From assembly GCF_015062915.1 (NCBI RefSeq), contig NZ_SUTJ01000005.1, positions 97,738 to 161,737 of the forward strand: a stretch of DNA of 64,000 bases, in the 5' to 3' direction. A program made the translations under genes and the position numbers. Numbering within the stretch: the first letter of the stretch is position 1; each line of letters starts with the position of its first letter. Shown in pieces: positions 50,334-59,000 of the stretch. The notes under the pieces were generated by a model. The model did no database searches. It saw only the letters and a list, made by a program, of their open reading frames with translations, and had not been told where the DNA came from. Source of the stretch: Methanobrevibacter thaueri (GTDB lineage: Archaea; Methanobacteriota; Methanobacteria; Methanobacteriales; Methanobacteriaceae).

Positions 50334-51551
50334 ATGTTTTTATCTAAACTAGATTCATTAGGCAATGCTGTAAAGTTAATCGAGGATAATCAGAAGTACA
50401 CAGACATTGAGGAAATTCCTATCGGTGAGGCTCACAAAAGGGTGTTGGCGGAAGACGTCATGGCATTTCATGACTCCCCACCTTTTGACAAGTCAGCAAT
50501 GGATGGGTTTGCATTAATTGCAGAAGACACTTTCGGAGCATCCAATTCCGCTCCTAAGCAATTAAGGATAGTTGATGCTATTGGTGCAGGGGATTTCTCA
50601 TCCAAAACAGTTAATCAAAACGAGGCTATTGTGATAGCAACCGGTGCTCCAATTCCAGACGGGGCTAATGCGGTTTTGATGAAGGAGTACACCACAACCG
50701 AGGGTGATGATTTAACAATATATTCTCAGGTAACACCTGGGGAAAACGTCTCCCCTAAATCAGAGGATATCAAAAAGGGTCAGAAAATCTTAGATAAGAA
50801 CACTTTCATAAGATATCAGGAACTGGGCTTGATTGCCTCAGCGGGTTATGATACCGTTAAGGTCTATAAAAAGCCTAAGGTAATGCTTATCATTACTGGA
50901 AATGAACTTGTCGAGCCGACAAAAGAGGAAATCGACAAGGCAAAAATCATCAATTCCAATCAGTTCACCATCAAGGCAATGGTTGAGGATTCCGGTGCGG
51001 AATGTGACATTGTTCATGCGGGAGATACCTTTGTTGAGGTTAAAAAAGCGGTTTCAGAGGCTTCAAGGGATTATGATGTTATCATGACTACAGGGGGAAC
51101 AGCCATCAGTAAGGGTGATGTTGTCCTTGATGTGGTTGATGATTTGGGTGAAATCCTATTCCATGGTGTTGCAATTAGGCCTGGAAAGCCTGCAGGTGCA
51201 GGTATTGTTAATGGAAAAATGATTTTCACACTTTCAGGTCAGCCTGTTGCTGCAATGTCTCAGTTTGACATGTTCGCTAGGAAATATCTCTTTGAAATGC
51301 AGGGAAGATCATTTGATTTCCATATTGTTAAGAGAACCTCCCAGCTTAAGATACCTTCCCAATTGGGTAGAACAGATTTCATACGTGCGGTAACTGATGA
51401 CGTTAACGCTAAGCATGTGCTTAACAGGGGTTCCGGTATCATTCGCTCAATGGTTGAGGCAAACAGCTATATCATCATTGACGAGAATGATGAAGGATAC
51501 CAAAAGGACGATATAGTTGATGTAGTCCTTTTCGATTCACTACTTTGGTAG
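50334..51551 (+). CDS. moeA: Molybdopterin molybdenumtransferase
   Basis: DSPPFDKSAMDGFAL, ATGAPIPDGANAVLMKE, MTTGGTAISKGD, FTLSGQPVAA. Confidence 0.93.
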   Translation: MFLSKLDSLGNAVKLIEDNQKYTDIEEIPIGEAHKRVLAEDVMAFHDSPPFDKSAMDGFALIAEDTFGASNSAPKQLRIVDAIGAGDFSSKTVNQNEAIVIATGAPIPDGANAVLMKEYTTTEGDDLTIYSQVTPGENVSPKSEDIKKGQKILDKNTFIRYQELGLIASAGYDTVKVYKKPKVMLIITGNELVEPTKEEIDKAKIINSNQFTIKAMVEDSGAECDIVHAGDTFVEVKKAVSEASRDYDVIMTTGGTAISKGDVVLDVVDDLGEILFHGVAIRPGKPAGAGIVNGKMIFTLSGQPVAAMSQFDMFARKYLFEMQGRSFDFHIVKRTSQLKIPSQLGRTDFIRAVTDDVNAKHVLNRGSGIIRSMVEANSYIIIDENDEGYQKDDIVDVVLFDSLLW

Positions 51552-51567
51552 GGGAAGTGTTATTTTA

Positions 51568-52698
51568 ATGAATGGCATTTATTATTATTTGATAGCTTTT
51601 GTTATCATCTGGGTATTGGTCGCAGTTTTCCATGAGAAACTTTCAACTCATGGGGTGGAGATGAATTTTCCAGTCATAATGTGGAGAACCCAACGCCTCA
51701 GGGGACTGATATCCGGAATTTCTAATTTTTCACCAAGATTCTGGAGATGGTACATGAATCTTGGAATTGTCGTGGCCTTTGGAGCCATGATTTTCATCAC
51801 ATGGACGCTTGTATCCACTTTACCGACGGTTTTCGACACACCGTCAGTGTCAATCATCATTCCAGGCGTGGAGATGCCCGGCTCATCAATCTACATTCCA
51901 TTTGTCTATGGTCTGATAGCCTTGGCGACAGTTCTTGTGGTTCATGAGTTTTCCCACGGTATCCAGTCCGTTGGGGAAAAGATTTCAATCAAGTCAATAG
52001 GATTATTGCTCTTTGCAATCATTCCAGGTGCATTTGTGGAGCCTGATGAGGAGGAATTGAAAAACGCCAAGAGATCCTCAAGGCTGAGGGTGTATGCAGC
52101 CGGATCTGTTGCCAACATTACACTGGCATTGATTGCAATGCTTCTAATTTCACTGATTTCAATGGGAATACCTGCCTTTTTTGATGAGAACGGTATTGAA
52201 ATAGATAGAATAGTCAGTGATTCACCGTCTGACGGAATCCTGAAGGAAGGAATGATTATAGAGTCAATAAACAATGAAAAAGTAAACGATTCCGAGTCTT
52301 ATGTCAATATTGTAGGGTCATTCCATCCGGGGGACAATGTATCGGTTCAAACAGACCAGGGAACATATAATGTGGTTCTTGATAAGAATCCAAATAATGA
52401 GTCAGTCGGATTTTTCGGAATACAGGCAAGCAAACACTTTGAAATGATAAACAATAGTCTCGGCCCAATACCTTGGGTGTTGTTCGAGCTTCTTGAGCTT
52501 TTCCAATGGGTTGCGATGCTTAACCTTGGAATTGGATTATTCAATTTGCTCCCGTTAAAGCCATTGGATGGCGGCTACATGCTTGAGATACTCCTGAGCT
52601 ATAGGTTGTCCGAAGAGCATTACAAGCCAATCGTGAATGCCTTGTCAGTTGTTATGGCAATGATAATAGTGTTCAGCCTGGTTGCCGGCTTTTTATAA
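51568..52698 (+). CDS. Site-2 protease family (M50) membrane metalloprotease with PDZ-like domain
   Basis: VVHEFSHGIQ (HExxH) and LLPLKPLDGGYMLEILL motifs within multi-TM protein. Confidence 0.88.
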   Translation: MNGIYYYLIAFVIIWVLVAVFHEKLSTHGVEMNFPVIMWRTQRLRGLISGISNFSPRFWRWYMNLGIVVAFGAMIFITWTLVSTLPTVFDTPSVSIIIPGVEMPGSSIYIPFVYGLIALATVLVVHEFSHGIQSVGEKISIKSIGLLLFAIIPGAFVEPDEEELKNAKRSSRLRVYAAGSVANITLALIAMLLISLISMGIPAFFDENGIEIDRIVSDSPSDGILKEGMIIESINNEKVNDSESYVNIVGSFHPGDNVSVQTDQGTYNVVLDKNPNNESVGFFGIQASKHFEMINNSLGPIPWVLFELLELFQWVAMLNLGIGLFNLLPLKPLDGGYMLEILLSYRLSEEHYKPIVNALSVVMAMIIVFSLVAGFL

Positions 52699-52730
52699 AA
52701 AAAGTAAGAAGAAAGAATGTGTAATTCTTT

Positions 52731-53957
52731 CTATAATTCTTTACATGCTTGAGCTAATTTTTTACCTAACTCGTAGCTTGCTTCGTCTTCATCAGCGGTT
52801 GGCACAAAGTAGATTTCTTGTGTGTCAACAATATCGAATCCGCAGTTTCCTAATTCTTCAGCGAGTTTTGCAGGAGCTCCTCCTCTTCCACCCATTGAAC
52901 CGAAGGTAACAGCTTTTCTTTCGATACCGGTTCTGTTGAAGAGTAATCCTTTTAAGTAGTACATGATGTCCCCGATACTTGGGTATGGTACATCGTTGAT
53001 TGTTGGGTCTCCAACAGCAATACCTTTACTGGTTAAGATACTTTTAACGATTTCTGATCTTTCATCTTCGTGTAAGAAGAAGATTTCCACATCATAACCT
53101 TCACTCATTGCACCTTCAGCAATTTCGTGAGCCATTTGTTGGGTTGAGTAGTGCATGGTATCGTAGATGATTGTGATTTTGTCTTCACATACACCGGTAG
53201 CCCAGTTTTGGTAAGCTCCGATAATTTGCATTGGGTCGGTCCAGATTTGACCGTGGGATGGTGCAATCATTTTGATTTGATCAAGTAATCCTAATTCCAC
53301 TACTTCGTTTAGTTTTTTGAGAACTAATTTGGAAAGCGGAGTGATTAGGTTTGCGTAGAACTTTTGAGCAGCATCCATAAGGATGTTTTCTGGGATTTCA
53401 TCAGAGAATCTTTTGGTGAAACATAAGTGTTGACCAAATGCATCGTTAGGGAATAAAATACCGGTTTCATCAGCAAGTAAAGTGAACATGCTGTCAGGCC
53501 AGTGTAAGAGGAATGCGTCGAGGAACGCTAAGGTTCTTCCACCAACATCGAGGCTGTCACCGGTTCCGACGGTGATGAATTCAGCGCCTTCTAAAGATGG
53601 GTAGTGTTTTAACAATCCTTTAACTGCAATTTCGGTACAGTAGATTGGTGCTTCAGGGAATCTTTTGTGTAAGTCCACTAATACACCGGAGTGGTCTTTT
53701 TCCACGTGGTTTTGAATGATGTAGTCAACTTTGACGTCTCTTCCTTCTTGTGCGAAAGCATCGTCGATACGAGCCATCATTTCTTTTGTTTTACCAGGGT
53801 AAGCATTATCGATTAATGCAACTTTGTCTTCACCGAAAACGAGGTAAGCGTTGTAGGTGGTTCCGTCTAATGTGTAACCGTGATATGTTCTTAAGTCCCA
53901 ATCGAGTACACCGATCCAGTATACTCCATCAGCTATTTTTTGAGCATTAGCTTTCAT
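52731..53957 (-). CDS. fprA: F420H2 oxidase / flavodiiron protein
   Basis: [38 protein letters not shown], flavodoxin domain [21 protein letters not shown]...[17 protein letters not shown]. Confidence 0.93.
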   Translation of the reverse strand: MKANAQKIADGVYWIGVLDWDLRTYHGYTLDGTTYNAYLVFGEDKVALIDNAYPGKTKEMMARIDDAFAQEGRDVKVDYIIQNHVEKDHSGVLVDLHKRFPEAPIYCTEIAVKGLLKHYPSLEGAEFITVGTGDSLDVGGRTLAFLDAFLLHWPDSMFTLLADETGILFPNDAFGQHLCFTKRFSDEIPENILMDAAQKFYANLITPLSKLVLKKLNEVVELGLLDQIKMIAPSHGQIWTDPMQIIGAYQNWATGVCEDKITIIYDTMHYSTQQMAHEIAEGAMSEGYDVEIFFLHEDERSEIVKSILTSKGIAVGDPTINDVPYPSIGDIMYYLKGLLFNRTGIERKAVTFGSMGGRGGAPAKLAEELGNCGFDIVDTQEIYFVPTADEDEASYELGKKLAQACKEL

Positions 53958-54080
53958 TTTTAAATCTCCTTAATTTCAATTCATTTATTTATGAATTGTT
54001 ATTATTTTAATCATTATTTTATATATAGTTTTGTTTTATACGAACAGTTTATATTGTTCGCATGCTTATTACTTCTCAAC

Positions 54081-54105
54081 TGCTCTCTCTCAAGATATTA
54101 TACAT
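54081..54105 (+). promoter_or_regulatory. TGCTCTCTC element next to TATA-like sequence upstream of the tyrosine recombinase
   Basis: TGCTCTCTCTCAAGATATTATACAT read directly. Confidence 0.5.
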
Positions 54106-54127
54106 ATGAAAAATAGAAGTGATTAGT

Positions 54128-55270
54128 ATGATGAATGACGAGCTATTAAGAAATATGTCAATAACCTGTAACCACTCTGAGGGGACAGCGTTGAATTATG
54201 TACATGCTCTTAGAAAGTACTGTGACTATTTTGATATGGAACTTAAAGACTTTCTTAAAGAAGCAGAAGAAGATGAGAACAATGGAGTAAAATGGAAACA
54301 TAGTCGATTAAAAGCAAAATTAGTTGAATATAGGCACCATATGATGCAGGGATACGCTTTTAGCTCAGTGAAAAAAGAAATGAACTGCATTAAATTTTTC
54401 TACAAATTCTATGACATTGAGGTAATGGATCTGCCTAAAGTTAATGAAAAAGCCATTAAGAAATCAGCTCCAATATACTTTAAAGATTTACCGGATAAGG
54501 AAGTAATCAGAGAAGCTTTTAAAATAGCATCTCCTATGATGAAAGCCGTAATACTATTCGGTTGTTCTAGTGGTTGCGCTAGAGCCGAAACATTGAGCTT
54601 GACAGTTGGAGATTACATTGATGCTTTGTCTGATTATTTACCAAGCAGGAACATGGATATTTTTAAAGTAATTGATTATCTCAATGATGTTGATGATATT
54701 GTTCCAACCTTCAGTATTTTGAGGAAAAAAACAAACAAATATTATCTCACATATTGCAGTCCTGAAGCCGTAAAAGCTATAAACGCATATCTGTTGATTC
54801 GTGAAAAACCACTAACTAATGAAAGTCCATTATTTGATATTAGCCGCACACACCTTGTGAGATTATTTGAAGACATTAATGATACTTTAGGTCTTGGAAG
54901 GGTTGGCCCATATCGTAGATTCAGAACCCATATGCTCCGTAAATTTCATGCAAGCGCATTATACAATGATGGTATGAGCATAGACAAGGTTAATGATTTA
55001 CAGGGCAAAGCCAAAAACAAAACAGATGCTGCATATTTCCTGACCAATCCTGAAGATTTAAAATTCGAATATATCGAGCATCTTTCAGCGGTAACAATCA
55101 ACATTGATGTTGAAAAGCTATCTATCAAATCTCCTCAGTTCATCCAAATCGAAAGAGAAAATGAAACATTAAAATCCGAAGTGGGTGACATGAGAAAAGA
55201 ACTTGATGAGATGAAAAAACTGAAAAAAGAATTTTATGATATTATTGAAAAGGTCGGAGGCCAATCATAA
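54128..55270 (+). CDS. Tyrosine recombinase/phage-integrase-family protein
   Basis: SAM-like N-terminus; catalytic-type R (GCARAETL), K (RKKTNKYYL), HMLRKF and final AAYFLT motifs; C-terminal coiled coil. Confidence 0.85.
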   Translation: MMNDELLRNMSITCNHSEGTALNYVHALRKYCDYFDMELKDFLKEAEEDENNGVKWKHSRLKAKLVEYRHHMMQGYAFSSVKKEMNCIKFFYKFYDIEVMDLPKVNEKAIKKSAPIYFKDLPDKEVIREAFKIASPMMKAVILFGCSSGCARAETLSLTVGDYIDALSDYLPSRNMDIFKVIDYLNDVDDIVPTFSILRKKTNKYYLTYCSPEAVKAINAYLLIREKPLTNESPLFDISRTHLVRLFEDINDTLGLGRVGPYRRFRTHMLRKFHASALYNDGMSIDKVNDLQGKAKNKTDAAYFLTNPEDLKFEYIEHLSAVTINIDVEKLSIKSPQFIQIERENETLKSEVGDMRKELDEMKKLKKEFYDIIEKVGGQS

Positions 55271-55290
55271 TATCATATAAGTAAAATAGC

Positions 55291-55330
55291 GATAGCATTT
55301 GGCACTGGGTAATATGTGTTGAATGCTATC
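55291..55330. repeat. Inverted repeat downstream of the recombinase gene
   Basis: GATAGCATT (55291-55299) ... AATGCTATC (55322-55330), 9-bp perfect arms, followed by T-rich tract. Confidence 0.6.
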
Positions 55331-55461
55331 AATATTAATTATCTATTTTTTTTTAAATTTTTTTCTAATAATTATCCCATTAATTTATTACTAATTTTAT
55401 ATAAATAATATAATAAAAATTATAATAACAAATCATATAAAATTTAAACGATAGTGATTAT

Positions 55462-55680
55462 ATGGGACTTACAGATTATATTAAAACCAGATTATTGAAT
55501 AATCGTGTAGAACAGTACAATACTAAACGTAGCTATTGGGGTGAAGATGAAAGGCAACCTCGAACTGACGGAATAAACACTGGCCTTGATCTTGTAGATG
55601 CACTACCTCTAGTAATTAATAAAACTATATCTAATGCACGTTATGTGGTAAAACTTGCATATACCCTTCAGGTATTTTGA
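55462..55680 (+). CDS. Hypothetical small protein, 72 aa
   Basis: ORF with ATG MGLTDYIKTRLLNNRVEQYNTKRSYWGEDERQPRTDGINTG...; no recognised family. Confidence 0.4.
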   Translation: MGLTDYIKTRLLNNRVEQYNTKRSYWGEDERQPRTDGINTGLDLVDALPLVINKTISNARYVVKLAYTLQVF

Positions 55681-55833
55681 AAAATGGAATGAAAAATTAA
55701 TGTGTTAACTAAAAGTAAGAAATCGGATTTTCGATTACTTACCACTTTTCCGTGGACAATTTATAGAATAATGTATTGTCATCACCAATTATAAAATTTT
55801 GCTTTTTGTTTTCAACAAGTTTGGATATTCATA

Positions 55834-55885
55834 AAAACATAAAGAACATAAAAAAATTTTATGATTCTTATGTTTCTTATGTTTT
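55834..55885. repeat. Long imperfect stem-loop in intergenic region
   Basis: Arms AAAACATAAAGAACATAA (55834-55851) and TTATGTTTCTTATGTTTT (55868-55885), 16 of 18 positions paired. Confidence 0.6.
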
Positions 55886-56058
55886 CATTAATCAATAGAG
55901 GTTTTCATAACCAATTTCTTAATGGAAAATATTCAGTGTTAACGTAAACATTCTACCTGATTTTCGATTTCATTAATTAAACATTTTTTTGAAGAGGGAT
56001 ATTAATAAAATCGAGGTTATAAAAAAAATTTAATTGATGGTGATGGATTTAAAGTAGT

Positions 56059-59000
56059 TTATTTGACTGTTATGGTATTGGTGTTTTTCTGCTTGCCATA
56101 TGTGGTTTTGATTTTGTATTTTCCTTTTTTGAGGTTTTTGACTTTGATTTTAGCGATTCCTTTTTTATTGGTTTTTGCCTTGTATTTTTTGCCGTTGATT
56201 TTGAATGTTATTTTCTTGTTTTTAAGTTTCTTTCCGTTTTTGTTTAAAAGCTTTGCAGTATAGGTTAGTGTTTTTCCCTTTTTGATTTTCTTGTTTTTTG
56301 TTATGAGTGTCTTTTTGACAGTGATTTTATTTTTGACTTTCACGTTTTTATATGTTGATGTAATGGTGTATTTGCCTGATTTGAGTGTGAGTTTTAGTGT
56401 TGCATAACCCTGGCTGTCTGTTTTCACATTAATGGTATTCTTGTTTATCTTGATGCTTACGATTGCGTTTTTAACGGGAACGTTATTGTTCAGCACCTGC
56501 ACCTTATACTCCTTGTTTGCACCGTAATACTGTACAATGTTTTTGTTGCCGGTAATTTTATAATTGTTATTTAATACATTAAAAGAACCGGAGGCGATTG
56601 CCATTGAAAGTAAATCAGAACCCTGATATGTTGCAGTGTAGGTATAACTTCCCACTTTAAACTCACCAAGGTTTCTTGATCCAACACCATCAGTAATGAT
56701 GATTCTATAATAATTGCCGTTAATCTCAAGAACCAGATCACCGGATACTTTATGATTATTAACGTCACTCAGTGTGGCTGTAACAATCAAATCATCATCA
56801 GCATTAACATTGGCAATGTTTACTTTTAATACTGATTGTACTTGATTTAAAATAAGTATCTCAGATACTGCTTTTGACTCATAATTATTATCACCATTAT
56901 ATGTTACGATAAGATTATAGGAACCTGTATTCAATGGACTGATTAGCCATGAAGCATTACCATTAACAATTGTCCTGTTTCTTGGTGAGTATTGTCCCTG
57001 AATGCGGAAAGTAACATTACCTGTCGCATCACCATTTAAAACAGCATCAATTTGAATATTAGTGTTTAACACTAATGGTGTAGTCTTAATTGTTATTGTT
57101 GGGGTTGCCTTTTTAACATTAACATTAACGGAGGCATCTGATCCTTGATATATATTATCTCCATTATATTTGGCAGTTAAAATATAATCCCCGGCAGGAA
57201 CATTGCTAAATACAGCATTTGCCTGATTTCCAGTTAAGCTAATTGTTTGTGATTGATTGTTTAATGTGAATGTTACGCTGCCGCTTGCAGTGCTTGTGAC
57301 AAATGCAGTTACACTAAAAGATTCACCATAAGTAATGTTGGATGTGCTTATTCTTATTTGTGATATGGCATTTTTAACACTGAATTTCATATTAATTGTT
57401 TGATTAATATAATTATCATCACCAGTATAGATTACTGTCAGATTATGCTCACCTGCAGCTAAATCCGGAATAATAATGCTTGAAGACTCATTAATTATAT
57501 TATTGTCCACGATGAGTGTGACATTACCGGATGCACCCTCCGGTAATGTGGCAGTAATTATTTCAATTTCGCCGGCAAGAATATCCTTGATGTCAATGTT
57601 TATTTTTGCAGGATTAACAGTTACAGTGTCAGTGTATGTTGTGTTTTTATATGTGACTGTAATATTGTATTTTCCGGCTTTACTTGTAACAGGCAGTCTT
57701 GCAACTCCATTCTCATCAGTGGTTAAATTAATAGTTTCATTTTTAAATAAAACAGTGATATTTGTGTATTCGTAGGGATTATTGTCAGTGTCAAATAATT
57801 TTATAATATAATAGTTTAATTCCTGTTCAGTGATAATTGGATGGGTAGTGTTAATGATTGCTTTTCCCTCAATATGTTTTGTTGTATTCCAGGAAACATA
57901 TGAATAATAATTGTCCCCCAGATATAGTACATAAATATAGTTTGTGCCTCTTTTGAATTTAACATTGAAGTTGCATGAACCGTTAGTTAAATTTTTTATT
58001 ATAACCTCATCGTTATTAATGTATACTCCCACTTCACCGGTACAGTCCATATAATCAGTTTTAACAATGATATTACCTGTTAAATCATCATTATTGCTTA
58101 TAGTGACTGTTAAGTTAGTGTGTTTTCTATAAACGCTAAAAGTGGTTGTTGCATTTGACGGAGCGTATTTCTTATCTCCAGGATAGAAAACACTTACAGT
58201 GTATATTCCATCATGAAGATCAGTAATTGTAATTGGAGTAACGGTATTGTTGATGAATATTGTATTGTTCACTCCATTAATACATATTATTGCTTCGCCT
58301 CTAACATCTCCCGGGTTTATTGTGAGATTTAAAATTGCAACGCCTTCTCCTTCATTAATATTTTCACTGGTTAAAGTCAAATTGGTTTTCCATTTGCTTA
58401 CAACAAACAGTGTGCTTGCAGAACCTGATTCATAATATTCATCCTCATCAAATATTACAGTAATATTATATACTCCAACGTTTCTGGTGATTGTTAAAGT
58501 TCTGGTGGATTGTGTGTCTGCTTCATGAACATATACTCCATTAACATAGAGTTTACCATATAATTTGGCGTCATCCGGTGTGATTGTAATTGTTATTTTA
58601 CCTTTTTCACCATATCTGACTTCAGGAGCAACAACAGTAATATTGGTTTTAATCTTATAAACAGTACACTGATAGATATTGTTCAGGAGTTTGAAATATG
58701 TATTGTCACCGTTGTAGGATATTTTGACTGTGTAATTTCCTGGTTTTAAGTTGGATGGCAATGTGAAATTGCAGGTTCCGTTATCTAATGTTAGGATGTA
58801 GTTTTGGTTGTTGAATGTTAATGTGATATTTCCTGTTGGTGTGCCATAATCTCCACTGACGTTCATTTTGAATTGGATTTCACCGTCTTTATATGTGATG
58901 TTGTTGTATTCTACTGTTAGATTGGCAAATTCTTTTCCCACATCCACAAGACTAACATGTTTGTCATATCCGAGTATTGTTGCAGTTATATTATATTGAT

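Noticed and set aside
54041-54060. CGAACA...TGTTCG as a LexA-type SOS box
   Set aside because: Archaea lack LexA and the arm spacing is longer than in the Gram-positive SOS box.
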